Below are positions 1 to 8,595 of a DNA stretch of 57,339 nucleotides, in pieces. The DNA is from Sulfurospirillum arcachonense DSM 9755 (GTDB lineage Bacteria; Campylobacterota; Campylobacteria; Campylobacterales; Sulfurospirillaceae). The first letter of the stretch is position 1; the number at the start of each line of letters is the position of its first letter. Below the pieces are notes generated by a model. The model had not been told where the DNA came from. It did no database searches and saw nothing but the letters and a program-made list of their open reading frames with translations. The translations under genes and the position numbers were made by a program. Location of the stretch: positions 1-57,339 of the forward strand of contig NZ_JFBL01000018.1 in NCBI RefSeq assembly GCF_000597725.1, in the 5' to 3' direction.

Positions 1-948
1 GGTACAGGAGATGGTGATTTAACACAACGTTTAGCAGTAAAAGGTAAAGATGAATTAGCAGATATTGCAACAAGTGTAAATCTTTTTATCAAAAAAATAC
101 AAGATGTTATTATAAATGCGAAAGAGACAAGTAGTGAAAATGCTTCTATAGCCCATGAGCTTTCAACAACATCTTTAGCTGTTGGTAAACGCTCAGAAGA
201 AGAGAGCATTATAGTATCTAATAGTGCACGTAGTGGTAATACTATCTTAGAAAATGTAGAAAGTTCTGTAAATATAGTAAAACATAATAGTGAACAATTA
301 GACTTAGCTAATAGTAATTTTAAAACAATTCAAAAAGAGATGGATAAACTTAATATTCATCTTCAAGAGAGTTCCCAACAAGAGATAGAACTCTCCCATA
401 AACTAAAAGAGACAAGCTCTAATACAGAAGATGTAAAAAATGTTTTAACAGTTATCTCTGATATTGCAGATCAAACAAATCTTTTAGCACTCAATGCTGC
501 TATTGAAGCAGCTAGGGCGGGTGAACATGGACGTGGTTTTGCAGTGGTTGCTGATGAAGTAAGACAGTTGGCTGAGAGAACACAAAAAAGTTTAACTGAG
601 ATTAATACTACTATCAATATAGTCGTTCAAGCTATTTCAGATGCAAGTACACAGATGGATAGTAATTCAGCTGATATCTTAAAACTCTCAGATATATCTG
701 CTAATTTAGAATCTATTGTAGTTGAAAATGCAAAAATCTTAGAAGACAATATTCAAAGTAATCATGAAAGTGTAAAAGAGACTTTAAAAATAAATGATTC
801 TATACGTGATATGATTAAAGATATTCAAGAAGTAGAAACTATCGCTAGTGCTAATACGAGAAGTATTGAAGAAGTCGCAAGTGCTAGTGAGCATCTCTCT
901 TCTATGACTAATAAACTTGATACTGAACTTGGCAAGTTTAAGGTGTAG
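1..948 (+). CDS. Methyl-accepting chemotaxis protein, C-terminal part (5' end outside window)
   Basis: The frame is open from base 1 to a TAG at 946-948, so the visible part is about 315 codons and the N-terminal sensor and membrane segments lie upstream of the window. The first 35 codons ([20 protein letters not shown]) are the end of a HAMP domain. The rest is the coiled-coil signalling domain, with the conserved hairpin tip [20 protein letters not shown] near 470-530, where CheA and CheW bind. There is no C-terminal pentapeptide for CheR/CheB tethering. The tip is nearly identical to that of the chemoreceptor at 47100-48791. The visible adaptation-helix region is polar and somewhat divergent. 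Role (known for the family): transmits ligand signals to CheA. Ligand cannot be inferred. Confidence 0.93.
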   Translation, partial: GTGDGDLTQRLAVKGKDELADIATSVNLFIKKIQDVIINAKETSSENASIAHELSTTSLAVGKRSEEESIIVSNSARSGNTILENVESSVNIVKHNSEQLDLANSNFKTIQKEMDKLNIHLQESSQQEIELSHKLKETSSNTEDVKNVLTVISDIADQTNLLALNAAIEAARAGEHGRGFAVVADEVRQLAERTQKSLTEINTTINIVVQAISDASTQMDSNSADILKLSDISANLESIVVENAKILEDNIQSNHESVKETLKINDSIRDMIKDIQEVETIASANTRSIEEVASASEHLSSMTNKLDTELGKFKV

Positions 949-966
949 ATAGTATAACGATTGATA

Positions 967-994
967 AGAGCTACTTGTTAAAGAAAGTAGCTCT
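967..994 (+). terminator. Stem-loop terminator after the chemoreceptor gene
   Basis: Arms 967-976 and 985-994 (AGAGCTACTT / AAGTAGCTCT) pair perfectly around an 8-nt loop, 18 bases after the stop codon. A near copy of the TTACATGTAA palindrome (ATACATGTAA) and a T-rich stretch follow immediately. Confidence 0.7.
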
Positions 995-1165
995 ATACAT
1001 GTAAAAATTTTTTATTTTTTCAATACTTTAGAGAACAAACTAATATTTAATTTATAACAAAAAAACTTTTTATAAATGACAAATTCTAAAATCCTACTCA
1101 AGCAATAATCACTCACTAAGTATTGTTTATATATAATAAATAAATTTTAAATTTGGATAGTGAAC

Positions 1166-1675
1166 ATGATAAATTCGTTTAGAAATGCAACCATAGAAGA
1201 CTTACCGCAAATCGTAAAGATTTATAATAAAGCCATAGAAGATGGAATTTCTACAGCTGATAGCATAAAAGTGACTCCAGATGAAAAAGTGGATTGGTTT
1301 AGAGCACATGATAGAGAAAAACGTCCTATTTTAGTAAAAGAGTATCATGGAAAAGTGATTGCTTGGTTATCTTTACAACCGTTTTATCCTCATCTTGCAT
1401 ATGAAAATAGTGCAAGAATAAATATATATATAGACACTAATTTTAGAGGAAAAAAACTTGGACAACAGTTTTTAAAAGAGATTATTGATCAGGCTGAAGA
1501 TTATAATATTGAAAATTTTTTAGCACTTATTTTTGCTGATAACAATACTAGTTTACAGTTGTTTAAAAAACTTGGTTTTAAAGAGTGGGGGCATTTCCCT
1601 AGTGTTGCTAAAATCAATGATGAGAAAAAAGATCTTTTAATTTTGGGTTTAAACATAGAAAAATATGACAAATAA
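1166..1675 (+). CDS. GNAT N-acetyltransferase, phosphinothricin-acetyltransferase-like
   Basis: The protein is about 169 residues and begins RNATIEDLPQIVKIYNKAI, the typical opening of the Pat/Bar/MnaT branch of GNAT enzymes. The acetyl-CoA loop appears as NFRGKKLGQQFLKEI and the C-terminal DNNTSLQLFKKLGFKEWG block is also typical. The family transfers acetyl groups to small amines such as methionine sulfoximine or phosphinothricin; the substrate here is unknown. I start at ATG 1166 because GGA lies 8 bases upstream. A GTG at 1160 in frame would add two residues. The gene overlaps the following HAD gene by 11 bases, so the two are probably co-transcribed. Confidence 0.85.
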   Translation: MINSFRNATIEDLPQIVKIYNKAIEDGISTADSIKVTPDEKVDWFRAHDREKRPILVKEYHGKVIAWLSLQPFYPHLAYENSARINIYIDTNFRGKKLGQQFLKEIIDQAEDYNIENFLALIFADNNTSLQLFKKLGFKEWGHFPSVAKINDEKKDLLILGLNIEKYDK

Positions 1676-2306
1676 AATAAAATCTATCATCTTTGATATG
1701 GATGGAACTCTTCTTGATTCTAGTTATGCTTTGACTTGTAGCGTTAATTATGTGAGAGAAACATTGGGTTTAGGTCCTGTTGAAAAAGAGATGTTGGAGT
1801 ATTATATAAATGAGCCTAATCAAAATTTAGCTAAAATTTTTTATGGTACACAAGAGTATAATCCTGAACATAAAGAACTTTTTGCAAAACATTATTTAAA
1901 AAATGCAAATAATCATGTAACTCCTTATGAAGGAGTTTATGATTTTTTAGAGTTTTTATATCAAAAAGATATTGTTCTTAGTATTGCTACAAATGCAGCA
2001 GATATTTTTGCACGTAACATGTTAAAAGGACAAGGAATGTTAGATTTCTTTTCTTTTATAGTTGGAGCAAACAATGTTGAACATTCAAAACCTCATCCTG
2101 ATATGTTAGAACATATATCTAAACTTTCATCAATCCCACTTTCTCAAAGTATACTAGTGGGAGATAGCGTAAAAGACGAGGGTGCATCAATAAATGCTAA
2201 TGTTGATTTTATGTTTGCAAAGTGGGGATATGGTAAAGCTCAAAATGCTAAAAATCAGTTTGAAAATATCAAAGAGCTACAAGATTACTTAGAAAGAATC
2301 CTTTAA
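1665..2306 (+). CDS. HAD-superfamily phosphatase (phosphoglycolate-phosphatase-like)
   Basis: This is a 213-residue HAD hydrolase. Motif I is FDMDGTLLDSS, with nucleophile Asp11 and acid/base Asp13. A helical cap follows, then motif III Lys in HSKPHPDML and motif IV VGDSVKDEGASINAN. It should dephosphorylate a small metabolite. The Gph/PGMB-like layout suggests phosphoglycolate or a sugar phosphate, but specificity cannot be read from sequence. The start lies inside the end of the GNAT gene (11-base overlap). Its last 18 bases overlap the convergent tex gene. Confidence 0.85.
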   Translation: MTNKIKSIIFDMDGTLLDSSYALTCSVNYVRETLGLGPVEKEMLEYYINEPNQNLAKIFYGTQEYNPEHKELFAKHYLKNANNHVTPYEGVYDFLEFLYQKDIVLSIATNAADIFARNMLKGQGMLDFFSFIVGANNVEHSKPHPDMLEHISKLSSIPLSQSILVGDSVKDEGASINANVDFMFAKWGYGKAQNAKNQFENIKELQDYLERIL

Positions 2307-4397
2307 AGATATTGATACTCTATTTTTTTCTAAATCTATATTTAAAATTCTTAAATTTTTAAATTGTTGATTTATGCTCATAACATCCATAAGATGTGAG
2401 ATTCTTTTGTGAGAATACTCAGAGATATGTAAAAGAGCATCATTTTTAAGTCCTATATCTATAAAAGCTCCAAAGTCAGTGATGTTTCGTACAACTCCAC
2501 TCACGATATCTCCCTCTTTTAACTCTTCTATACTTTTTATATCTTCACAAAAAGAGATCTCTTCTAACTCTTCTCTTATATCATATCCTGGTTTTTTGAG
2601 CTCTTGTAATATGTCTTTTAGACTCTCTACTCCACAATCAAACTCATATGAGAGTTTATGAAGTATATCTTCAGTCACTTGCGTCAAATCAAAATTCTCT
2701 TTTAAGTGTTTTGCAACATCATAATTTTCAGGATGAATACCACTATTGTCTAAAAAAGATTTTCCATTTTTAATCCTTAAAAAGCCTACACTTTGCTCAT
2801 AAGCCTTCGCTCCAACACCCTTTACATGTAAAAGTTCTTTCTTACATGTAAAGCCTTTTATCTCCTCTCTATAAGCTACTATATTTTTTGCTAGTTTTTC
2901 ACTGATACCAGAAACAAAAGAGAGGAGTTTGTAAGATGCTGAGTTCAAATCAACCCCAACACGATTGACTAAACTAAAGGTGACATCATTGAGTTTTTTA
3001 GCCAAATCACTTTGATTGACATCATGTTGATATTGTCCTATGCCTAAAGATTTTGGATCAATTTTCACTAAAGTAGCCATAGGATCACGAAGACGACCAG
3101 CAATCGATATTGCACCTCGTATAGTAACGTCTAAAAATCCATACTCTTCATTTGCTATTTTTGAAGCAGAGTACACTGAAGCTCCTATCTCACTTACAAC
3201 TGCATACTTTACAGCTAACTTGTTTTCTTTAATAAGATTGGCTATAAAGTTTGCAGCTTCTTTTGAACCAGTTCCATTTCCTATTGCAATGGCACTTACT
3301 TTGTATTTTTTGATAAAATCTAAAACAATTTTACTTGCTTTACTCGTTTCGCTTAAAAGATACATAACATTTGAGTCTAAATAAGCACCATCTTTATCAA
3401 TAACAGCAAGTTTACAACCTGTTTTAAATCCTGGGTCAATTCCAAGTATGACTTGATTTACTAAAGGTGGAGTGATTAAAAGTTCGTTGAGATTTTTACC
3501 AAAAAGGTTTATCGCATCATCGCTCGCTTTTTGTTTAAGTGCACTTAAAAGTTCTCTTTTTAAACTAGGGAGTAATAACCTTTTTAAACCATCTATATAC
3601 GCACTTAACACCAGTTCTTTTGAATTATTTGCATGTTTTGGAATTCTATACTGTTTTATACCAGATATAAGATAATCTTCATCAGCTTCTACTTTTAAAC
3701 TAATCTGTTTTTCATTTACCGCTCTTAAAATTGCTAAAATTTTATGAGATTTTATATAACTAGCTTTTTGTTTGACATTTGCTAACTCTTTATAAAGACC
3801 ATTTTCTTCAAAAGTTTTTGTTTTTTTTGTAACAAGCAAACCATGATTTAAAAGATTTTTTCTTAAAGCATCTTTTGTACGTAACTCTTGAGAATAACGA
3901 AGGGCGATAATATCTTGTGCCCCTTGTATAGCCTCATCAATATTTTTTACATTGTTATTTAAAAAACCTTTTGCTTTATCATAAATTTCTTCAATAGAGT
4001 ATCTCATAGACATAATAATATTTGCAAGACCTTCTAGTCCATTTTTGATAGCATCGTCTGCACGAGTGCTCTTAACACCCTTGTATGGCTCATATATATC
4101 TTCTAAAGATGTAAGCGTAATAGCTTTATCTAACAACTCTTGTAGTTTTGGAGTAAGAGCACCTTTTTCTTTTAAAGTATTTGCAATCTCTTCTTTTCTT
4201 TTTAAAAGTTTTAAACTGTATTCATATACTTCTTGAAATTTCAACAATACCTCATCACTTGCATTGTTTGTCATATCTTTTCTATATCTTGCTATAAAAG
4301 CAATCGTACATCCATCTTCAAGTAAATTTATTATGTTTTTTATACAGTTTTCACTTAAATCTGTTTTGGTTTTTAGTATCTCTATAATATTTTGCAT
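2289..4397 (-). CDS. tex: Tex-family RNA-binding transcription accessory protein
   Basis: The 702-residue protein has the full Tex architecture. There is a helical N-terminal domain, a YqgF/RNase H-like fold starting near residue 318 (ILGIDPGFKTGCKLAVID), a helix-hairpin-helix region (LLSFVSGISEKLAKNIVAYR and the following VKGVGAKAYEQ), and a C-terminal S1 RNA-binding domain from about 625 (GDIVSGVVRNITDFGAFIDI). Tex is a conserved nucleic-acid-binding factor linked to transcription and RNA turnover. A -10 element sits about 27 bases upstream. Two copies of TTACATGTAA lie 20 bases apart in the HhH region, read in two different codon frames. Length matches the family minus a short tail. Confidence 0.95.
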   Translation of the reverse strand: MQNIIEILKTKTDLSENCIKNIINLLEDGCTIAFIARYRKDMTNNASDEVLLKFQEVYEYSLKLLKRKEEIANTLKEKGALTPKLQELLDKAITLTSLEDIYEPYKGVKSTRADDAIKNGLEGLANIIMSMRYSIEEIYDKAKGFLNNNVKNIDEAIQGAQDIIALRYSQELRTKDALRKNLLNHGLLVTKKTKTFEENGLYKELANVKQKASYIKSHKILAILRAVNEKQISLKVEADEDYLISGIKQYRIPKHANNSKELVLSAYIDGLKRLLLPSLKRELLSALKQKASDDAINLFGKNLNELLITPPLVNQVILGIDPGFKTGCKLAVIDKDGAYLDSNVMYLLSETSKASKIVLDFIKKYKVSAIAIGNGTGSKEAANFIANLIKENKLAVKYAVVSEIGASVYSASKIANEEYGFLDVTIRGAISIAGRLRDPMATLVKIDPKSLGIGQYQHDVNQSDLAKKLNDVTFSLVNRVGVDLNSASYKLLSFVSGISEKLAKNIVAYREEIKGFTCKKELLHVKGVGAKAYEQSVGFLRIKNGKSFLDNSGIHPENYDVAKHLKENFDLTQVTEDILHKLSYEFDCGVESLKDILQELKKPGYDIREELEEISFCEDIKSIEELKEGDIVSGVVRNITDFGAFIDIGLKNDALLHISEYSHKRISHLMDVMSINQQFKNLRILNIDLEKNRVSISLKDSF

Positions 4398-4423
4398 TTA
4401 TTTCCTATTCTTTAAAAAAAAGA

Positions 4424-4429
4424 ATTATA
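4424..4429 (-). promoter_or_regulatory. -10 element for tex
   Basis: On the minus strand this reads TATAAT preceded by GC, 26 bases upstream of the tex ATG. No -35 is visible, as is usual for sigma-70 promoters in this phylum. A 7-bp inverted repeat (ATTCTTT/AAAGAAT) lies between it and the gene. Confidence 0.55.
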
Positions 4430-4448
4430 GCAAGTATTGATAAAATTA

Positions 4449-5450
4449 CTAAGCACCTGCTTGGATATGCATAGCAGTGCTGACATTTACAGGGATACGA
4501 CTTATACCACTAGCTATCATTAATTCAACAACTTTATCATAAGACAATCCATTTGCAATCTCACAGGCTTTTGGAAAGTAACTTGAGCCTTTAGTCATGC
4601 CAGGTACTAAATTTGCCTCCATAAAGTAACATTCACCTTTTATATTTGTTTTAATGTCAATTCGTCCATAGTCTCTAACACCTAAACCATAAAAAGCAGC
4701 AGTAGCAAGTTTAATAAGATTTGTTTTTGTTTCAGGGGCATTAACTTTTTTTAATTCTTCAGAATCATCTTTTTTTGCCTGTTGTCCTAAAATCCTAAGT
4801 CCATTTGATGAAACTAAAGGATTTATCTCTATAGGAGAGATAAGTAATGTACCATCGCTATTTTGAACTACAGATACAGTAAACTCTTTACCACCCAAAT
4901 ACTCTTCAACTAAAATAGGAAGTTGAAATCTTTCAAACAATGAATCTACTTTAGTCTCAAAATCTATAAAATTTGTTACAAATGACAAATCATCAATCCC
5001 ATTACCATTTGCAGCGTCAATAGGTTTTAGAAACAAAGGGAACTTTATAGGTAATTCTTGCATGGTTTTATACTCACCTGGTAATGCTGTAAAATAATCA
5101 GCCGTTTTTATTCCTAAACTTTTTAAATGATCTTTAGCCAAAACTTTATTGGAATCAAATTTTAATATTTCTCTTGAAGAAGCTGTATAATTTATAGAAT
5201 GTTTAGCAAAATAATCACTCAACCAAATATCTTTTTTGTTTTTAAATGATAAATATTTGACAGCAAGAACAACTAAATCAGGTTTTCTATTGGCAATATT
5301 TTCTAAATCATTTTTAGTTGTACATATGTTTAATCTTACACTATGCCCTAGTTTTGTCATAGACTCTAGTATGGAGTTGCAAGATTTTATGTTTCCAAAA
5401 CCACTCTCTTTTAATTCATTATTTGGTGTAGTAACAATTTCGATATTCAT
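4449..5450 (-). CDS. ATP-grasp enzyme related to D-alanine-D-alanine ligase
   Basis: The 333-residue protein has the Ddl/ATP-grasp order: an N-terminal Rossmann-like part, FPLFLKPIDAANGNGI where Ddl has its glycine-rich KP..GSS.G loop, VEEYLGGKEFTVSV, then the metal-binding region YGRIDIK and FMEANLVPGMTKGSSYFP. The loop differs from the classical GSS motif, so this is probably a paralogue rather than the housekeeping Ddl. It may ligate another amino acid or dipeptide; that is inference. A ribosome binding site (AAGGAAC) precedes the ATG. It lies just downstream of the exonuclease gene on the same strand, with a 233-base gap. Confidence 0.75.
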   Translation of the reverse strand: MNIEIVTTPNNELKESGFGNIKSCNSILESMTKLGHSVRLNICTTKNDLENIANRKPDLVVLAVKYLSFKNKKDIWLSDYFAKHSINYTASSREILKFDSNKVLAKDHLKSLGIKTADYFTALPGEYKTMQELPIKFPLFLKPIDAANGNGIDDLSFVTNFIDFETKVDSLFERFQLPILVEEYLGGKEFTVSVVQNSDGTLLISPIEINPLVSSNGLRILGQQAKKDDSEELKKVNAPETKTNLIKLATAAFYGLGVRDYGRIDIKTNIKGECYFMEANLVPGMTKGSSYFPKACEIANGLSYDKVVELMIASGISRIPVNVSTAMHIQAGA

Positions 5451-5658
5451 TAGTCTCGTTCCTTGTAAGAATGCATCAGTTTTTTAGTATAGTATTGTTA
5501 TATATAATAAATAAAAGTGCATTTGAAGAAAGCCTAACAAAAATCTGTTAATGTTAATTCGAGTAGATCTAGGCTTTTAATGGGTTATCCTATATTTTTA
5601 AAAGACTTTAAAAACGGTATGATAATACAGATCGAGTATCATGATATTGTATTTAGTA

Positions 5659-5676
5659 TAGCTAAATTTTTAGCTA
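5659..5676 (-). terminator. Palindromic stem after the exonuclease gene (weak terminator candidate)
   Basis: TAGCTAAA and TTTAGCTA pair perfectly around two bases, starting 8 bases past the exonuclease stop codon. There is no clean T-run, so termination is uncertain. It could also be a protein-binding palindrome in the 233-base gap before the ATP-grasp gene. I see nothing else in that gap. Confidence 0.35.
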
Positions 5677-5683
5677 AATTGTT

Positions 5684-6226
5684 TTATGTATAAATATAGT
5701 CACTCTTTTTCATAGCTTTTAGTATTTCGTATGTCTTAGAAACATCATAAGTTGCGCTGTGGTAAGAGTCTTGGTCAAAATCTATATTATAAAATTTACA
5801 AGTTTCATCAAGTTTTGGATTTTTAATATTTCCATTTTTGTTTAAAGCTTTTACGATATGACGATTTTCTTTCATCGTACAAAAATGATTTTCAAATGAA
5901 ACGAGCTTATAAAGATGACGAAGTTCAAAGCTTATGTTGTGAGCTACTAAGGTTTTTGCTCCCTGACAAAACTTGACAAAATCCAAATCTTCTTTAAAAT
6001 AGACACTATGATTGAGATTTTTTTCTTTTCTATACTGCAATACCATCTCAGGAGTTATCTTGTGTACTTCAAAAGAGAAACGATTAACAGGATAGCGAGA
6101 TAAGTAGTATCTATGAAACATATCTGTTACAACATACTCATTATTTTTAATGGCAATTTTAGCAGCAGCTACCTCTATAACATCATGTTCGTTTGTTGAG
6201 TTAGTTTCAAAATCTAGAATTATCAA
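5684..6226 (-). CDS. DEDD-family 3'-5' exonuclease (DnaQ/RNase T-like)
   Basis: The protein is 180 residues. Exo I is ILDFETNS, with Asp5 and Glu7. Exo II is LVAHNISFE, where the usual Asp is replaced by Glu101. Exo III is YHSATYDVSKT, with His156 and Asp161, the DEDDh arrangement. The size fits a stand-alone exonuclease domain, so the product likely trims DNA or RNA 3' ends. The start is supported by AAAGGA upstream and a TATAAT at 6249-6254 on the minus strand. The Asp-to-Glu change keeps the charge and may be tolerated, but activity is not certain. Confidence 0.8.
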   Translation of the reverse strand: MIILDFETNSTNEHDVIEVAAAKIAIKNNEYVVTDMFHRYYLSRYPVNRFSFEVHKITPEMVLQYRKEKNLNHSVYFKEDLDFVKFCQGAKTLVAHNISFELRHLYKLVSFENHFCTMKENRHIVKALNKNGNIKNPKLDETCKFYNIDFDQDSYHSATYDVSKTYEILKAMKKSDYIYT

Positions 6227-6248
6227 TCTATTTTCCTTTAAAGATGGA

Positions 6249-6254
6249 ATTATA
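6249..6254 (-). promoter_or_regulatory. -10 element for the exonuclease gene
   Basis: Minus-strand TATAAT, 22 bases upstream of the ATG, with AAAGGA between them. Confidence 0.5.
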
Positions 6255-6311
6255 TCGTGTGAAGATTAAACCTAATTAATATGTAAGTGAAAATATAACA
6301 TAGAAATATAG

Positions 6312-6317
6312 TATAAT
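6312..6317 (+). promoter_or_regulatory. -10 element for the bactofilin gene
   Basis: TATAAT preceded by AG, 24 bases before the ATG at 6341. AAAAGGG serves as ribosome binding site. The same AGTATAATT or GTGTATAATT context recurs upstream of several genes in the window. Confidence 0.55.
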
Positions 6318-6340
6318 TCTTACATTAAAAGGGTATATTT

Positions 6341-6721
6341 ATGAAACAAACAATAATTTCAAGTGGAAATAGTATTCAAGGAACAATTAATACTAGTGAC
6401 GATTTAGTTGTTTTTGGTAAAACACAGGGAAAAATAGAAGCAAAAAATAGTGTAATAGTAGAAGCAAAAGGTTATGTTACTGGTCAAGTTATTGCAAATT
6501 CTTTATTTGTTAAAGGTGTTTTTGAAGGTAATGCTGAGTGCGATATTGTTCATATTATGGAAGGTGGAAAGGTTATAGGTGATATACTAAGTACAACTTT
6601 GATTATCGATAAGAAAGCATTTTTTGAAGGAAATAATAAAATTAAAAAAAATATGCTAAACCCATCAAAAGATATAAAATACACCTGTAAAGAACCAAAT
6701 ACTGATGATATCCTTCTATAA
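6341..6721 (+). CDS. Bactofilin (polymer-forming cytoskeletal protein)
   Basis: The 126-residue protein is a bactofilin (DUF583): ISSGNSIQGTINTSDDLVVF opens a right-handed beta-helix with repeating G-x-[IV] units (GKIEAKNSVIVEAKGYVTGQ) and ends in a short polar tail. Bactofilins polymerise without nucleotide into filaments under the inner membrane and help set cell shape, as with helical Helicobacter (CcmA). It is a single gene with its own -10, and no peptidoglycan hydrolase gene sits beside it. Confidence 0.9.
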   Translation: MKQTIISSGNSIQGTINTSDDLVVFGKTQGKIEAKNSVIVEAKGYVTGQVIANSLFVKGVFEGNAECDIVHIMEGGKVIGDILSTTLIIDKKAFFEGNNKIKKNMLNPSKDIKYTCKEPNTDDILL

Positions 6722-6846
6722 AAGATTTTTTTCTTTTACTATATGTAACTTTACGTAGCATTTGTTTTAAAGTTAAAATTAAATTAAATTATATACTTAA
6801 TATTTATATCAATTTAAGATTTTAAGAGTAGTATTTTTTTGTTAGG

Positions 6847-6864
6847 ATGAATTGTATAATTCAT
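6847..6864 (+). promoter_or_regulatory. -10 element inside an inverted repeat upstream of the CstA-type gene
   Basis: TATAAT at 6855-6860 lies within a perfect inverted repeat, ATGAATT (6847-6853) and AATTCAT (6858-6864) with a 4-base centre. A repressor bound here would cover the promoter. The start codon is 26 bases downstream of the -10. The regulator is not identifiable from the window. Confidence 0.5.
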
Positions 6865-6886
6865 ACATTAAAGCAAAGGAAATAAA

Positions 6887-8371
6887 ATGGTTACTTTTCT
6901 ATGTGCAGTAGTTTTATTATGTGTTGCATATTTTACATATGGTAAATTTGTAGAAAAAACTTTTGGAGCAGATGCCAATAGACCAACTCCTGCAACAACG
7001 CAAGCAGATGGTGTTGACTTCGTGCCTATGAATACGATGAAGGTATATTTAATCCAATTTTTAAATATAGCAGGTTTAGGTCCAATTTTTGGTCCGATTA
7101 TGGGAGCACTTTATGGTCCTGCTGCATTTTTATGGATTATTGTAGGTTCAATTTTTGCTGGTGGTGTACATGATTATATGTCAGGTATGATGTCAGTGAG
7201 AACGGGTGGTAAGAGTATCGCTGAAATATCAGGGAACTATCTAGGTGAATACAGTAGATATGCAATGTTGTTTATTAGTGTAATGCTTCTTTTATTTGTT
7301 GGTGTTGTTTTTATTGTTGGACCTGCTGCACTTTTAGCAAATCTAACTTTTGACACTAGCGGAAAAGGTGTATTTGAAGGTACTATCTTTGCTAATAAAG
7401 TATTTTGGATATCTATTATTTTTGCCTATTATTTTATTTCAACTATTGTTCCTGTAGATAAAGTTATTGGTAAAATCTATCCACTTTTTGGTGCGGTTTT
7501 AATGTTTATGGCTTTTGGAGTTGGTGGAGCAATGTTATTTCATGGTTTAGCAATCCCAGAACTTACAGATATTAGTAGTTTTACACATCCAGCAGGTATC
7601 CCTATTTGGCCAGCACTTTTCTTTACTATTAGTTGTGGGGCACTAAGTGGTTTTCATGCAACACAATCTCCTCTTATGGCAAGAACTATAAAAAATGAGA
7701 CATTAGGCCGTAAAGTATTTTATGGTGCGATGATTTCAGAAGCTGTTATAGCAATGATATGGGCGGCAGTTGGTATGGCTTATTTTCCTGAAGGAATTAA
7801 TGGTTTAAGTGGTGTATTAGCTCAAGGTGGACCTGGTCTTGTAGTAAATAAAATTACTGTCGGATATCTTGGTATTGCTGGAGGTCTTTTAGCTATTTTA
7901 GGTGTTATTGTAGCTCCTATTACTTCTGGAGATACAGCATTTCGTTCTATTAGATTGACGATTTCAGATCGTTTTAATATGCCTCAAGCAAAAATAGTAA
8001 ATCGTCTTATGATTGCTGTACCAATTTTTGTAATTGCTTTTTTAATTACACAAATTGGATTTAAAGCTATCTGGATGTACTTTACTTTTTCAAATCAGTT
8101 ACTTTCAACATTTGTATTGTGGACAGCAACTGCATATTTATACCAACATGGTAGAAACTTTTGGATTTCAGCCTTGCCAGGTGTATTTATGAGTTCAAGT
8201 TTAGTGGGTTATATATTAACTGCTAAAGAATTCCCATTTGGTTTGAGTCATGATATTGCTGTAAATAGTGGAATTGTAACAGCAATTGTTATTATGATTT
8301 ACTTAATTAAAATCGCTATATCTAGAAATAGTATAGAAGAAGATTCACAACCTGCATTTATTAAAAAATAA
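6887..8371 (+). CDS. cstA: CstA-family carbon-starvation transporter (short form)
   Basis: This is a 494-residue polytopic inner-membrane protein with many hydrophobic segments and the CstA hallmarks: FLNIAGLGPIFGPIMGALYG, IVGSIFAGGVHDYMSGMMSV and GALSGFHATQSPLMARTIKN, plus VIVAPITSGDTAFRSIRLT. Family members take up pyruvate or peptides by cation symport and are induced on carbon starvation. It is about 200 residues shorter than Escherichia coli CstA and matches the short form found in many bacteria. It is monocistronic, between an inverted-repeat promoter and a strong stem-loop. Whether the substrate is pyruvate or peptides is open. Confidence 0.9.
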   Translation: MVTFLCAVVLLCVAYFTYGKFVEKTFGADANRPTPATTQADGVDFVPMNTMKVYLIQFLNIAGLGPIFGPIMGALYGPAAFLWIIVGSIFAGGVHDYMSGMMSVRTGGKSIAEISGNYLGEYSRYAMLFISVMLLLFVGVVFIVGPAALLANLTFDTSGKGVFEGTIFANKVFWISIIFAYYFISTIVPVDKVIGKIYPLFGAVLMFMAFGVGGAMLFHGLAIPELTDISSFTHPAGIPIWPALFFTISCGALSGFHATQSPLMARTIKNETLGRKVFYGAMISEAVIAMIWAAVGMAYFPEGINGLSGVLAQGGPGLVVNKITVGYLGIAGGLLAILGVIVAPITSGDTAFRSIRLTISDRFNMPQAKIVNRLMIAVPIFVIAFLITQIGFKAIWMYFTFSNQLLSTFVLWTATAYLYQHGRNFWISALPGVFMSSSLVGYILTAKEFPFGLSHDIAVNSGIVTAIVIMIYLIKIAISRNSIEEDSQPAFIKK

Positions 8372-8386
8372 ATAAAGGAATGCTTA

Positions 8387-8416
8387 AAGAAAGCTAGCGT
8401 TATTGTTAGCTTTCTT
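8387..8416 (+). terminator. Stem-loop terminator after the CstA-type gene
   Basis: AAGAAAGCTA (8387-8396) and TAGCTTTCTT (8407-8416) form a perfect 10-bp stem with a 10-base loop. A pyrimidine-rich tract follows. Confidence 0.65.
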
Positions 8417-8534
8417 CCTCCTTATATAAAATAATCTATATATATCCACTAAAAGCTTAAAATATACCAATTAAAACTCCTATTTAAGGTACAAAACAGA
8501 TTAAAAAAGAATTAGAAAATATTTTCAAAAAAGC

Positions 8535-8564
8535 TTGGGAATCGTATCTTTTTTTTGCTACAAT
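8535..8564 (+). promoter_or_regulatory. Promoter for acnB
   Basis: TTGGGA (8535-8540) and TACAAT (8559-8564) are spaced by 18 bases. AAGGAG at 8582-8587 precedes the ATG at 8596, giving a short leader of about 25 bases. Confidence 0.5.
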
Positions 8565-8595
8565 TTGCCTAATTAACTCACAAGGAGAATTACTG

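Noticed and set aside
470-530. DNA similarity of the two chemoreceptor tips as a mobile repeat
   Set aside because: The similarity is at protein level and limited to the universally conserved signalling tip, so it reflects paralogy.
340-948. Start of the chemoreceptor at ATG 340
   Set aside because: The frame is open back to base 1 and encodes a HAMP end, so 340 is an internal Met.
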